DNA of 64,000 bases, from NCBI GenBank assembly GCA_963573385.1, contig CAUYLG010026874.1, positions 20,909 through 84,908 of the forward strand. The letters run 5' to 3'. A program made the position numbers and the translations under genes. Under the pieces are notes generated by a model. The model made no database searches and had not been told where the DNA came from. It saw only the letters and a list, made by a program, of their open reading frames with translations. This document shows positions 25,429 to 37,129 of the stretch, one piece after another. The stretch comes from Cacajao melanocephalus (Eukaryota > Chordata > Mammalia > Primates > Pitheciidae). Each line of letters begins with the position of its first letter. Positions within the stretch are counted from its first letter, which is position 1.

Positions 25429-25593
25429 CCAAGGATCTCAAGTTCAAAACACCAAATGCCTTCCCAACAATGCTCTGCAGACATCAAATGGGTTAACTGG
25501 CAGACACCCCAGGAATTCTGGAAGCAACTTCTAACCCAGCGGGATATTTGCAGGGACCTAAAACATGGAAGTACACAACAGGAAAAGAGATAG
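25429..25593 (+). other. Exon-like open segment (low confidence)
   Basis: An acceptor-like 'ggacttctctaccag' precedes a frame open for 54 codons, starting CCA AGG ATC and ending at TAG 25591-25593. It encodes a tryptophan-containing, charged peptide with 'DIKWVNWQTPQEFW' in its middle. No donor site is needed if it were a last exon, but no polyadenylation signal follows closely. I do not recognise the protein. Composition is richer in G+C than its surroundings. It may equally be chance. Confidence 0.15.
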
Positions 25594-26153
25594 AAACTTA
25601 CAAAGTGTTTCAAGATAAATATTAAGCCCTCACTGAAGAAGTTAAAGATACATACTCAATATGAAAGGCATTTTTTAATCATGAGTATTTTATTTAACTG
25701 TTATGCATAAGTATTTACTATAGCTCTTATTGTCCTCATCCATTTTATAGAAATGAGAAAAATGCTGTGTTTTGAAAACGGATGCCACTGAGGCTTTTCA
25801 GTTGATTAAAAAGTAATAAATGAAACAATTACTTCTAGTCTTCTTTGGTATGTTTGCATAACAAAACTGATGTTATAATAACCTCTAACTCATCTATTTT
25901 AATGTCTGCATATTTATGCATCTAACTAGAAATAAAATATTACAAGTTTGACCATTTTTTTCAGTTATTTGTATATAAAGTACACTTAAAGTCTAAAGTG
26001 GGTTTTCCCCTAGTTCCCCTAATGAATAACCATAAAACAAATATTTTGAAAAACGAAAATTAAAATACAGAAGCAAAAGTTAAGAAGCTGTGTTCTTCCT
26101 TAATCTGTTTCTATCCCTGAGTTGCTGTGATGCCCCATCTGTCTGCACCTCAG
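25594..26153. other. AT-rich unique DNA between exon candidates
   Basis: No repeat or gene recognised. 26100-26153 is pyrimidine-rich and ends in 'ctgtctgcacctcag', a good acceptor-like sequence. Confidence 0.4.
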
Positions 26154-26252
26154 TTGTCTCCTTCTGAGAAGCAAAGACCTGAGTTGCAGCTATGCAATGG
26201 AGAGAAAAAATGGCCAACGGTGGTTTGCAAATTTTGCTATCCTGTTTGGAAG
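26154..26252 (+). other. Exon-like segment, 33 open codons (low confidence)
   Basis: A polypyrimidine tract ending in cctcag comes before it, and aag|gttaac, a modest donor, comes after. The 99-nt segment is open in the frame beginning TTG TCT CCT and includes 'VVCKFCYPVWK', with a Cys-x2-Cys pair. The frame stays open past the donor to a TGA near 26386. The whole block 26105-26400 is less AT-rich than its neighbours. No family is recognised. Confidence 0.17.
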
Positions 26253-26448
26253 GTTAACTGCAGCTCTTCAAGACCATTTGATGCTCTGTGTACCAGGTCC
26301 ACCTCAGAAAGTGATAGTAGCCCCAGGAAGGATGCAGAAAATGAGGCAAAGGATTTGGCCACACCCTGGGAAGGAAGATTGCATTGACTCCCGACGGCGA
26401 AAAATTCTGATATATAAATTTTGTACTTTTCTAACAAAATTGAATCAG

Positions 26449-26543
26449 GAACTAAAAGTAATCTGGAAAATTTTAGTCCAAATGAAGAGCTGAACTCATT
26501 CAGTCAGGGAATGGAGAAAGAACAACTTGCTCAGTTTATAAAT
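26449..26543 (+). other. Exon-like segment, 95 nt (low confidence)
   Basis: A branch-point-like 'ttctaac' at 26428-26434 and the acceptor 'attgaatcag' precede it, and 'aat|gtaagca' follows at 26544. The open frame (two bases, then 31 codons) reads TKSNLENFSPNEELNSFSQG and continues MEKEQLAQFIN. Its phase requires one base from an upstream exon, so it would not join in frame directly to 26154-26252, which ends in phase 0. Product unknown. Confidence 0.2.
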
Positions 26544-27679
26544 GTAAGCATTTTTCCTGTTGTGACTATTCTGAGACACCCCATGCCTTCCTTTCTGATA
26601 GCCAGAAGGAAAAATATCTGCAATAAAATGGTTTAAAAAAATAAGAAAAAGAAAAAGGAAAGCAAAGTATTCAATAATAGCTTTGTATGGGGATCTATAT
26701 ATTAGTATGTAGGATTATCTGAAATAAATTGATCATTTTGTTTGGAGACTTGGTTCTAGATGCAGTTTAAACTTTTACAACACTCTGGAGGATGAATTGA
26801 ACCCTGCTGAACCTTCCAGCAGATCAGGAAGGTGTATTTTCTCGCTGAGTTGCTCCAAGCTTGGTTTGCTTCTTCTTGCATCCACTGTTTGCCTGAAGAA
26901 ATCACAGCTAGACAATTTTCCTCAACTATAGTAATTAAATATTTCAATTGAGTTACTGACCTATTTTACTTGAAATTGTAAATATACCTTATTTTATTTT
27001 AAAAAATTCTTTACCACCCTAATTTTAATCACTTTTCTAAACATTTTTCCATGTGTCTTTCCCTTTCTAGTCTTATTTTTCAAATGTTCCCTTTTCTTGT
27101 TTTAACATTTTATTTCTTTGGCCATTTTCTAAACAGTTAAAATAAAAAATATTTTTTCATATGATTATTGTGGAAAACAAGGGACTGAGAATGTGAAGGA
27201 CCATTTGGCTCTCAGCTTATATTCTCAAGCTAAACTTTTTATATTATCTCCCAAGGAGGCTCTACATACGGTCCCAGAGATATGCTGACAATATTTTAAG
27301 AAGACATTTATCTTGCAACTTTAAATTTGTTTCACACTTTCTGATCACACCTCCCCTGGTGTACTATGAACAAATATTCTTATGTAAATCCTATAATTTC
27401 CCACAAATAACAAAATTAAAATGCATTGTAACTTTTGTGTCAAAGGGGCTAATTTGTTCAATGTAAGTGTATAAGACTATCATACATTGTATAATCCTGC
27501 TTGCACATTTCATCATTTATAATTATACTGAGAGCCTCAGGAAGCCTCTCTGACCTTTGAGGAAAGCTGGCCTCAGATTACAATAAATGTGCAACTCCTA
27601 AACAGGTCTCATGCCACAGAAGTCTGTATCTCCCCTTTTATGCTCTAGCATTTCTAAACCGTGTAACGTTTTCTCAACA
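26544..27679. other. AT-rich unique DNA, nothing recognised
   Basis: Long T- and A-rich tracts with no repeat family or exon recognised. The minus-strand open frame at 26756-26947 has no motif. Confidence 0.45.
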
Positions 27680-27799
27680 TGACAATGTTCTCGTGCTCCT
27701 GCACATGGTCCTTCTGCCTCAATACCCTTCTCTGCCTTGTCCTATTCCTCCCTCAAGTGTGAGTCAGAACAACTCCACCTTCTCTGTGTCACTTTGTCT
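27680..27799. other. Pyrimidine-rich stretch, possibly L2-like
   Basis: 'ctgcacatggtccttctgcc' and 'tcctccctcaagtgtgagtc' recall the sense strand of L2. It sits directly before a minus-strand L2. Weak resemblance. Confidence 0.25.
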
Positions 27800-28505
27800 G
27801 ATCAATCTCCATATTCATTCACCTACAATGTGCCAAGCACTATGCTAGCTGTTGAGCTGGAAAAAATGAAAACCTTGTACTTGCCCTCAAGATACATGAT
27901 GTATTAATGCAGTTGTCAAAACAAGGGACATTGGGAACCTTTTGTGATGAGGGTCAGGAAGAGGTTTGGGGAAGTCTTCCAGAAGGAGGTAATAGCTGAA
28001 TCAAAATGTGAAAGATAAGCAGGAATTGTCCAGGAGAAGCAAGGACAGGGAGAGGGCATTCAAGACAAAGCCTGTGATGAAGTAAGAGGGGGACAGGGAA
28101 TATTCATTGAGAGGCAAATATTCCATTGAAGAAAATTCAGATTTTATTTTTTCCTGAAGGCAACAGAGAGCCTTTTAAGTAAAAGAATGAGATGGTGAAG
28201 TGTGTGTTTTAGACAGTGTAGAGATCAGATTGGACAGAACAAAGATGGGGCAGTTGGCAGGCTTATTTGTAAAGGGGATGACATATGTGCATTTAATATG
28301 AGAAGAAGATGGAATAATATTTGAGAATTTGAGAGAGATAAATGAGTTATAATTGGCAGGTCTTAGTGATTGATTGGTATACAAGGGCAAAAGGGAGTCA
28401 AGAGGGAACCACTAAGTTTCTCTGTCTCCTTGCTGGGGTGGAAGGTGGGATATCATTGAGATCAGGAACACAGAGGGGGAGCAAGAAGTAATCAGTTGAC
28501 TTTGA
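27800..28505 (-). mobile_element. L2: L2 LINE, 700-bp minus-strand copy
   Basis: The full reverse-complement order is present: 'caatgtgccaagcactatgc', 'ttggggaagtcttccagaag', 'gagagggcattcaagacaaa', 'gggagtcaagagggaacc' and 'gtgggatatcattgagatca'. The minus-strand open frame 28175-28390 lies in it and is not a separate gene. Confidence 0.75.
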
Positions 28506-29856
28506 ACCTGCTGAATGAATAAGAAAGAGGGCTGTAGAATGTGCAAGTTGAGAGATAAGTGCTCTCTCATCTATGCACCCAATACTCCATCATATTATCC
28601 CACGTACCATGCTGAGATTGTCTATCTCCACCTCTTTCCGGGAAGGGCTCTCCAAGATAGAAAACTTCCCCTTCAGACTGTCCTCAACCAGCCAGCACTC
28701 CGCCATGACAAACAAGGCTCTCCCACATTTCCTCTTTCTCTCAGAGACCACCATTAGAGGGGTGCTAACTCACTGAGAAGTACCCTACAAGGACTAGATC
28801 CATCACCCCTTCTAGAGAAAGAAAACATGGACCAAAGAAGAAAAGGCTATTTTTCTTCTATTCTAATAGCCCCACCTCCCCCATTTTCAAAGGCACCATG
28901 GTTTCAGGAGAACTGAGTATTTTTTTAAATAAATAAAGAAGCTAATACAATCTTGTTTAAGATTCCAACTTATGAATAGAAAACATGTGTAGACCTAAGA
29001 ATTAAAAATAAATACATCTTTAAAGATGACCTGGAAGGCTTTTTGTCTGCCAAGAAGAGAGTTCAAGACCTCAGAAGGTCTGTTTTCCCACAAATAGTAG
29101 ATTACATTGCTAATGATGGGCAAAGGCATTAAATCATTCAGATTCCCCTGCAATTTTATTACTATTTAGGTGAGCTTCATAATGGCCTGAAATAATGGAA
29201 GAAATCTTGAGACTGGTCTTGGGTTGTAGATATTGGATCTGCGATTTCATCTTTTGGACAAATGTTTCCAGTTCCTGCTTTTTTTTCCAGATGTGTACAC
29301 TTAAGATGAGTTGTTCTCATGTTTGAATTGTATTTTCGTGATCTTAGTGGTGTCAGTATACAAAAATATAAATTCATTTTTAGAGCATTTTCCATCATAC
29401 ATATTTTATGTGAACTGAGTATTTTTAGCAAAGAGTATAGTTCTTCCTTCAATGTTCTTATTTATTTGAAATTAGAGGAAGATTTCTGAAAGCTGTTAAG
29501 CACCAACAGGGCGATCACCAGCTGGAGAACACCTCCAAATGGACCAGAGTGACTCGCACACCTAGAGACGGCTCAGCTTGCCGAGGAGAAATTGATGTTG
29601 TCCTCAGTATTCATTGACTTGTCTGGTTTTCATATGACAAATAAACAGATGAGTCAGTTCTTCCTTTTTCTAAGAGACTCTACATGCTTAAGGTCAGAAA
29701 TTAACCAAAGAAAAACCGGTTTTATAAGTATGAGCTGACTAGATGCCACAGTGATTCATTTCAAAGGTGCTGGCTATTTTCAAACTGCTGAGAGACCCTG
29801 TCATTCCCTGAACTTGGGAGGCTTGTTCTAGCACATGCACATATTCAGCTTGCCAT
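28506..29856. other. Unique DNA with short unsupported frames
   Basis: Open frames at 28515-28757 and 28573-28776 (+) and 29177-29452 (-) have no motif. No repeat family recognised. Confidence 0.4.
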
Positions 29857-30099
29857 ATGAGCAAAAGTGAGATCATACGGGTTGATCCTGGCAGAGTCTC
29901 TGAAAATGCAGTAATTCATGCTGTCAGTTACTATCAGCAGCAATTTGCTTCTGGATTGGTTCCTGTAAGCACTCATGTGAGCATTCTGCACAAAGGACCA
30001 GAGTACAATATTCTCTTGGATTTCAGGGACTTAATGTGGTTTCAGCATATAATCAAAAGTGCCATGCCACATAGTTCACTACCTCGCATTTTGTTTTAA
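29857..30099 (+). other. 80-codon open frame of unknown nature
   Basis: The frame runs from ATG 29857 to a TAA and includes 'QQQFASGLVPV'. A donor-like 'cctgtaagca' lies inside it at 29965-29974, and 'cacatattcag' just before it is a weak acceptor. Nothing marks it as a gene apart from length, and its protein is not recognised. Confidence 0.12.
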
Positions 30100-30537
30100 A
30101 GAGACAGAGGCTTAAAACTGTATTCCTCTTTATTTTCCCCCAAATAGGAAGTTGGTGGTAATCTGGAATTTATCTTTAGAGCAATCTGTTAGCACTTCAG
30201 CAAAATCTACTCTGTTTGTAAAGTGCAGAGTAGATTTTTAAGTTAGGCATAATTTCACCATGTCTAAAACTAATAATAATCATCACCATAATAAATTTGC
30301 TTAACCACAAAACTAAACTTCTTAGATTCAACTCACGTGTGTGACCAACTCTTAATTACTTTAGGGCAAATGCATTAAGAAATGAAAAGTTCTTTGAATT
30401 CTTAAGAATTATGATAGCATATATACCCAGTTTGGTACAATTTCCAAAAAGATCTATGACAGAGAAATTTAGATGTTGCAGTCCTAAGCTTAAAGGAACA
30501 TTATTAAAGAATCTCTGCAAAACAACGTAATTCCATT
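30100..30537. other. Unique AT-rich DNA
   Basis: Nothing recognised. A 13-nt segment 'gtaaagtgcagag'-like text near 30219 partly mirrors 'ctactctgtttg' before it. No gene. Confidence 0.35.
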
Positions 30538-30552
30538 GAGCTCCAAATTATT
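30538..30552. repeat. Left target-site duplication of young Alu
   Basis: gagctccaaattatt here is repeated exactly at 30860-30874 on the other side of the Alu. It is 15 nt and perfect, typical of L1-driven insertion. Confidence 0.9.
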
Positions 30553-30564
30553 ATTATTATTTAT

Positions 30565-30859
30565 GTTTTTTTTTTGAGACAGAGTTTCGCTCTTGTTACC
30601 CAGGCTGGAGTGCAATGGCGCAATCCCAGCTCACTGCAACCTCCGCCAGGATCCTCGGTTCAAGCAATTCTCCTGCCTCAGTCTCCCGAGTAGCTGGGAC
30701 TACAGGCGTGTGCCACCATGCCCAGCTAATTTTTGTATTTTTAGTAAAGACGGGGTTTCACCATGTTGACCAGGATGGTCTCGATCTCTTGACCTCGTGA
30801 TCCACCTGCCTGGCCTCCCAAAGTGCTGGGATTATAGGTGGGAGCCACCGTGCCCGCCC
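30565..30859 (-). mobile_element. Alu: Young Alu SINE of platyrrhine (AluSc-derived) type
   Basis: A complete minus-strand Alu with poly-T at its left end. Diagnostic text includes 'cgctcttgttacccaggctg' and 'ggatggtctcgatctcttga', the combination I know from New World monkey AluSc-derived subfamilies rather than human AluY. Low divergence and a perfect 15-bp duplication (30538-30552, 30860-30874) show a fairly recent insertion. The A-tail side carries an ATT-rich stretch (30550-30563). The plus-strand frame 30615-30800 is an Alu by-product. Confidence 0.95.
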
Positions 30860-30874
30860 GAGCTCCAAATTATT

Positions 30875-31209
30875 TAAGAAAGCAATCGTACTCTCGCTAC
30901 CAATTTACTGCTCTACCAGTTTAATTAACTAACACCATTGAGAACTCATGCAATACAAGGTTATGAAAAGGTCCTTATCAGAAGGGGCTCAGGAAGAAAG
31001 AAAAGCCAGTCCCTGTGACTGATAAACTTTTAGTTTAGTTTCACACAGAAAAGTGAAAGTATGCCAAAATCTCAAGTGGCATTGTCAAAAATATACATAT
31101 TCTTTGGTGTTAACTTGTGACTTGAGTGTTACCAAGTTGAAAAATTCCTTCCATATTGCATCAAGCTCAAAAATCCTCAAAAACTTGGCATCTTACTAAG
31201 AATGTGTTT
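30875..31209. other. Unique DNA
   Basis: Nothing recognised. Confidence 0.4.
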
Positions 31210-31350
31210 GCTATCTACCTTGCCCCTTAGAATGTAGACAGAATGAGGGTGGGGACTTCTGTCTGTTCACTGATGTATTCCCAGTGCCCAAAACAGTGCA
31301 TAGCACATAAGGCACTTCACCAGATTGTGCTGAATTAATGAATAAAAGTT
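31210..31350 (+). mobile_element. L2: L2 LINE 3' end
   Basis: 'ggggacttctgtctgttcac', 'tgtattcccagtgcccaaaa' and 'cagtgcatagcacataaggc' are the sense-strand L2 3' terminus, ending near 'aattaatgaataaaag'. Confidence 0.75.
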
Positions 31351-31389
31351 GTCCTTTTTCTCAGCCTAAAGTCTTTAATAAGGCTTATC

Positions 31390-31660
31390 TGTAATCAGCT
31401 CCTGCTCTTTTATCTAGACTTCTCTCACTTTCGTCACTTTTCCTCTTACATTATACAATTCAGCCAAACGCAAATTATTGGCAGTTCCCGAAATGTACCC
31501 ATGTTCTCTCTCTCTGGAGGCTTTTGTACATGTTCCTCTGTGTCGAAGGCTTTTCTGCCTTGTCCTCCTCTTCCCTGGGCCTGGAAAAATACTCTTTGTC
31601 CTTCAGATCACTGTTTAGAAATCTCTTATTTCAGAAAGCCTTACCTAGCCTCCAAAATAG
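31390..31660 (+). mobile_element. L2: Probable L2 LINE fragment
   Basis: 'gcttttctgccttgtcctcc', 'ttccctgggcctggaaaaat' and 'tttcagaaagccttacctag' resemble the internal part of L2 upstream of its 3' end. The overlapping open frame 31501-31812 has no independent support. Confidence 0.45.
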
Positions 31661-32029
31661 AGCTAGACAGGCCCTTAGCTCCCTGTAATTTCCGCTATGG
31701 TAGCATTTACCCACTTGGACTACTATTGCTGCAAGGAAATAACATTACTAGAGGCAGAATGATGTTTGTGAAATTATACATCAGCAGTTGCACTTCAAAC
31801 AGGACCTCATAAAGGAATTAACTCCATACTCTTAGCACTGGAATAAGAATATTTAAGAAAAAATAACCAGGATGTACTGGAAAAGAATCACAAAAGCATG
31901 AGCAGACTAACACATCCCTAAACATACTTCCCTATCTCATTGAGTGGCAGCATCACTCTAGTCTAACCATTAAAACAAAAACAAGCATAGCATCCATGTG
32001 AAATGCTAATACAGATTGTTCCATAGATA
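31661..32029. other. Unique DNA
   Basis: No repeat or gene recognised. Confidence 0.4.
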
Positions 32030-32338
32030 GTTGCTTCATGTCATTCAGGTCACAGCAATAACGTCACCCTTTTAGAAAGGACATCACTGACCAATGCTGT
32101 GTAAAGTTACCCCAATTAATTTCTAGCTTATTGCCCTGTTTACCTGTCTATCTATTACATGTCTATCTATTTGAGATGGTCTCAATCATTTATGTGTTTA
32201 CTAGCTTATGTTCAATTCTCAATACTAAATAATAGTTTCCATGTCAGCAGGGATCTTGTTTGTCTTGTTCAGTTCTTTCTACCTCTAGAGCCTAAATGAG
32301 TCCTTGGCATTCAGTAGATACTCGATAATTTTTTTTTA
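32030..32338 (+). mobile_element. L2: L2 LINE 3' part
   Basis: 'gccctgtttacctgtctatc', 'tcagcagggatcttgtttgt' and 'agtccttggcattcagtaga' follow the L2 3' end, then a T run (32330-32338). Confidence 0.65.
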
Positions 32339-35121
32339 ACGCATGTGAAACAAGGAACCTTAAGACAAAGTAATTTCGATCTTGGCCAGAAGGGTACTTT
32401 CACTGGCACTGGTTGCCCAGAACTGAAAGTCCCTTGTACTTCATTCAAAATTCACATATACTAATCGGGAAACTGATGAGTTCTGTCCAAAATGACAAAA
32501 CTATTGTAGTGTGGCATACTGACATCATTTAATTGCGTGTACTATTTTATAATCAGCTTATATTACATTTTCTTAGTATACTATTAGAATACCCATAATA
32601 AAAATAAGAAAACTCTATACCATAAAACTAAATCTGTAACCTGCGTCTGCACATTAAACCTTTATCACCCAAATAGTGATAGACTTGTCATACAGAGGAT
32701 TCTGACTGGGCTTTCCATCCCCACATAAGCAAGAGAAAGCACGACCTGTCTGCGGAGGAGTGAAAGAATGATTGCAGCGCCCAGCACAGGACTGTGTTCA
32801 CAACTACTCAGCAAATATCTGTCTAATTATGGTTTCACTGACTAATTGTGAAAACTGGAGAATGTCCTTCATAGCAGTAACTTAACCAGAAGTGTGGCCC
32901 AAGAAGCATCAGAACTGGAATTCCCTTAATGGAAATGGACAGGATACCCAGAGAGAAGGGAACTGACAAGTTTGGGCAGCCCAAAGAGGCTCCTGGGAAT
33001 CTCAACATCTCTCTGCACAGTTTCCTCTATGTTGTACTTGATAGGAGGAGCTTTCATCAGATTCTCTATCTTCATGAAATTTAAAGTGAAAACTCTGGGT
33101 TCCAGACTCACGTGTCACTTAGTAAGTAGATGACTTAAAAAATAAGTTCACCTCTCTGAGGTTCAGATTCATAAGCTAACATCATGATAAAAATAGTACC
33201 CCAAATATCAAACAGATTTTTTATGTTCCAAAGAACAAGTTACATAAAAACCTTCACATAATGTAAATTACTACCACATGTACCAAACAGTTACCAATAT
33301 CTTCTAGATACTGTCATAACATCTATCTGATTATTTACATCTTTTAGAATTTCTGGTATTACTACTTGAGGGTATTGAAATTGGGTTACTATATTATGTA
33401 TTTTGCTGCAAATGTTAAACTTTCCATTTTCAATTAAATTCCTTATAAGTACAATTATTCAGTTGGCAGTTCTTTGTGTACTTTTTGCAAACTGTTTACA
33501 TTATACGTCAAAGTACAAAAACATTTGACAGTTATAAGGACTATACCCTGGACCCTTGCAAAATCTCACAACTACAAATAATATGATGGCATACAATTCC
33601 TACTCCTTTACATGCAGCATTATATCCAATTTAATATCTCACTTTTTCTAGTTCCAGTGCAGTAGATCCTTGCTTCTTGAATCTTTTGAACATCTTGCTT
33701 GTGTTTGGGGATTCTCAGCCTTTGTAGTCATGCCTCCACAAAGCAGTAGTTGGAAATTCAGCTTCCCAGCCAGTTGATATCTATGCCAGAGGTAAGATGT
33801 AGATCTACCAATAAGAAATACCCATATGCAACATGGACTTGTAAGAGAACAGTGTGGCTTTATTAGCAGGAACCACCTAAAATTTATTTTCTCATGAGCA
33901 TAGTGCCATATGTGCCCAAAATCTGGGGGCAGCCATGGTAGAAATTTTGGCATCCGTTGACCAGACTCAGCAGTGGAAGGTATGGTATCTGTGTCCAGAA
34001 ATGGCAGGAGTGGGGCTTTTGCTGGAGCAATCAGTAGCTTCATTTAAGCATTGTTCCTGGAGGCCTGGTCTCTAAGCTTGATGTTCTGGCTCTCCCAGAG
34101 GATCTATAAACTACATGATACGCTACAATAAATTTCTTTTCTGTTTAAACTAACTAGGGAGGGATCTGTTGTTTGCAACTCAGAACACTGACTCATATAT
34201 CTAAGAATTATTGTTTTCCCTCTGTCTTTTAATTTATTTTGAATATTTAAGACACGCACAAAAGCCATTTCTTTCTTAGTCCTGGAACTTTTCCACATAC
34301 CTCCAACACTAGAAGTAGCAGCTGGCCTTCTTTAGTAGAAAGTTATTCACACTTTAGACAAATTGCTTATTATCACAATTGCATATTACCATATACCATG
34401 TGTATTTGAAATCACTACTGAATAATCTAGAATGTTATATTCAATAATCCCAATGGTCTAGACTACTTATGTAATACCCAAAATTATGTCTATTAATTTC
34501 TTGGAAATCTGCATTTATGAATGAGGACAAGAAGTTTGGGTCTTGTATGATCATGCTTCTTGGGTATACTATTCAAACGAACCTCATGATTGCCAAGGCT
34601 ACTCTTCAATTGATTATCTAGACTTACAGATTCATTAGACATTTTTCTCCAAATTTTTTTCAAAATAAAAATTATAAATTCAATCATTAAATATGATTAT
34701 AACTGGGAAGCTTTCTTTAATAAGAAAAGATACCTAGTGCACTTAAATAAGTCATCTGCTGTGATGGTCCCTGAAAGATCTTTCTATATCCTGGGACACA
34801 GAAACCAACATGTGACCTGAAGGGCATACACTGCTGTCCCTACAGGTGCATTGGTGTGCCGAAGTAGGCTCATTCTGTCCCATGAGGGCTGATTGTTAAA
34901 TTTTCAGGAATTTTGCAAACCTTTTGTTAAATACGTCCATTATTAAAAATTAAATTATATAAACTTAGAACTATATTCATTATATTTAAAATGAAGATAT
35001 TACATTATCAAAAAATTAAAATAAAGGTACTACCTACTTAAAACTTATCATTTCCTAATTATTTTACTACATTTACTGTTGTCTGTGCTCTTGAGTTTAT
35101 TCACATCTATTTTATCTGCAG
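32339..35121. other. Unique AT-rich DNA; longest frame 131 codons on minus
   Basis: The segment 32760-32835 ('agcgcccagcacaggactgt') may be another L2/MIR-like end. The minus-strand frame 33648-34043 (131 codons, beginning MKLLIAPAKAPLLPFLDTDT) is the longest outside known repeats but has no recognised domain, splice context or promoter. Other frames (32926-33111, 34104-34298, 34493-34687, all minus) are short. The last 35 bases form a good polypyrimidine/acceptor sequence. Confidence 0.4.
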
Positions 35122-35670
35122 GAGGGAAACGCTGTGGACTGGCATGCTGCTGACCACCACTTCCCAGCCGAAGACTCAGGAGCGCCATGTGGAAGAACTC
35201 ATCTCACAGATATTGGCAAAAGCTACCAAGCAGGACTTGATTCATTGTTTTGTTCACTGCCTAGACTAAGAAAGTGATGAAATGTTAATAATGGATAATG
35301 AAAATGAGAAAATGTTAATGTAGATTAAACTTGAAAGTGTGACCTATTTGTAGCTGTTACATTGTGAATAACTTTAAAAAGAAACCTTAGTAAATATTCC
35401 TCCAGTTTTCAAAAATTATTACCTGGTTCAGCAAAGAAGTCATTCACATCACTGATAAATGAATGAAGTTCTGACAGATGTCTTTATTGATTCACTTTTA
35501 TTTTATTTGTTAACATAAAAAAAATACAGGTGATGTTCATATTAGAACACTTTCATCAAATGCAGCCACAGGTTAGCTATGAATATAGAAGTTTGGCAAA
35601 AATCAATAAAAACAGCCTGTGAGGATCCATTGATTATAAGAAATTTCCAATAAAGAATACTGTATATTTT
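35122..35670 (+). other. Candidate 3'-terminal exon with poly(A) signals
   Basis: A strong acceptor-like tract ends in 'attttatctgcag' at 35121. Two frames stay open from it. The phase-1 frame runs 48 codons from AGG 35123 to TAA 35267-35269, with a helix-like charged end 'RHVEELISQILAKATKQDLI'. The phase-0 frame runs 51 codons to TGA 35275-35277. AATAAA occurs at 35605-35610 and 35649-35654, the second followed by T/G-rich text, as at a cleavage site. I do not recognise the protein and cannot link it to upstream exons. AT-rich DNA gives AATAAA often, so the call is tentative. Confidence 0.28.
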
Positions 35671-36574
35671 GTTACTTGTAAATTGTGTGATATATTATAT
35701 CAGAAAAGTTTATAATAAAGTTATGTGTGTATATATAAGTATATATGCATTTTTTTTCTTTACCAACTTACTCCTGGGTATTCAGCAGGAGAAAAGAAGA
35801 AATTATATCCTAGTACTTTTTAAAAGCTCAAATACAGTGGATTCTTACATTTTGTAACTCTTTAAAGTTCTTAATACTATTCCACATGGACATTTTTGGT
35901 TTAAACTCCATCCTTAGTCTATCCTCTACCCCTCTTCACACATACATCCTCCCTAATAAATGAGGCACTCAGCTCAGCTGTGGCTAAAGCTCCTGCTCTT
36001 TCCCCTTCTTATTCCATACATCTTCTCTTTTTAACAATCCAATGACACTGTCTTTTTAGCTAGTGGGAAAAAGGACTGAGGAATCTGCTGAAGTGTCGAT
36101 TCCACTGCTGCATTCTCCCCTCCTGTCCCCTGACCCCTCTCAGAGCCCTCACTTCCTCCTCAGCCACTTCTCCTCTCAAATCAAAATATTTACAAATATA
36201 ACCATCAAATGACAGTCTCTTCAGTATAGAATAGTATATACACCCATCTTTTCCCAGAATTCTCGTTCTTCATGTCCCACCCTACTACCAAGGCTGCCTT
36301 CCTTTTCTCTTCCCTCATCTTTCCCATGCCAGGCTCTGGACAATTCCAGAATGATTGCCAGTACCACTCTCAGTACTTCCGCATAACTCACTGACTCAGT
36401 CTAAAAAGAGAAAGAAGAAAAGAAAAATATTAGATCTAGGCTTATGGCATTTATTCGCATTCTTGGCCAACCCAGGGTGTAACTGTAACCTGCCAAAGTT
36501 ACACTTTTTTTCCTCTCTCTGCATGCTTTCCTTCTGCACTCTGGCTGCTCATGCACCTTACTAACACAACTTCC
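35671..36574. other. Unique DNA, partly pyrimidine-rich
   Basis: 35930-36340 is C/T-rich and might be a worn L2-like piece, but no family was recognised. No gene. Confidence 0.35.
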
Positions 36575-36672
36575 AGGCTATTATAGGGCAGAGACTACAT
36601 CTGTCTTGTTCTCTTCTGTAACCTTATTGCCTGGCACACAGTGAGAACTCAATAAATGTTTGCAAACTGATT
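36575..36672 (+). mobile_element. L2: L2 LINE 3' end
   Basis: 'agggcagagactacatctgt', 'attgcctggcacacagtgag' and 'aactcaataaatgtttgcaa' are the L2 3' terminus in sense orientation. Confidence 0.8.
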
Positions 36673-37129
36673 GTTGACCATCAGTTAACTGTCTTCCTGA
36701 TCTTACTTTACAGTTCCTCCTCCAGCAAATCTTACTCCTTATGAGTTCCATTATTTCAGATTCTGCCAAGGACAAGGTAGCCAGACCAATTATCTAAACT
36801 GAAGCCAAAATGAGGCTGCACACAGAATATAGCTTCTCTTTAACCCAAAGGAAAGAATACTTTAGCTCTGTCCCTTTGATTTCAGTTGACCCTTTCTACT
36901 TTATGTTACATTTATAAGTGAATATATCTCATCTCTCATACATTTCTGTGAACAAAGAGATTGACCTATTTATTTTTCTTCTATTACTATTTATGTACAA
37001 CATACCTTACACATAAATGTACTTGTACATAAATACACATGTGTGCACAGCTTTTTCCTCCCCAAAACATATGTATGTGAGAGAGAGAAAGGAGAGAGTA
37101 AAAAATACATATTAATATCTTTTGGCCAA
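36673..37129. other. Unique DNA
   Basis: Nothing recognised apart from a short GA-rich run near 37078-37098. Confidence 0.4.

Noticed and set aside
30615..30800. Open frames inside Alu copies (also 9937-10308, 13449-13714, 38511-38942)
   Set aside because: Standard by-products of Alu sequence, not genes.
33648..34043. 131-codon minus-strand open frame outside named repeats
   Set aside because: No domain, signal peptide, splice context or promoter; a frame of this length is expected by chance in 64 kb read six ways.
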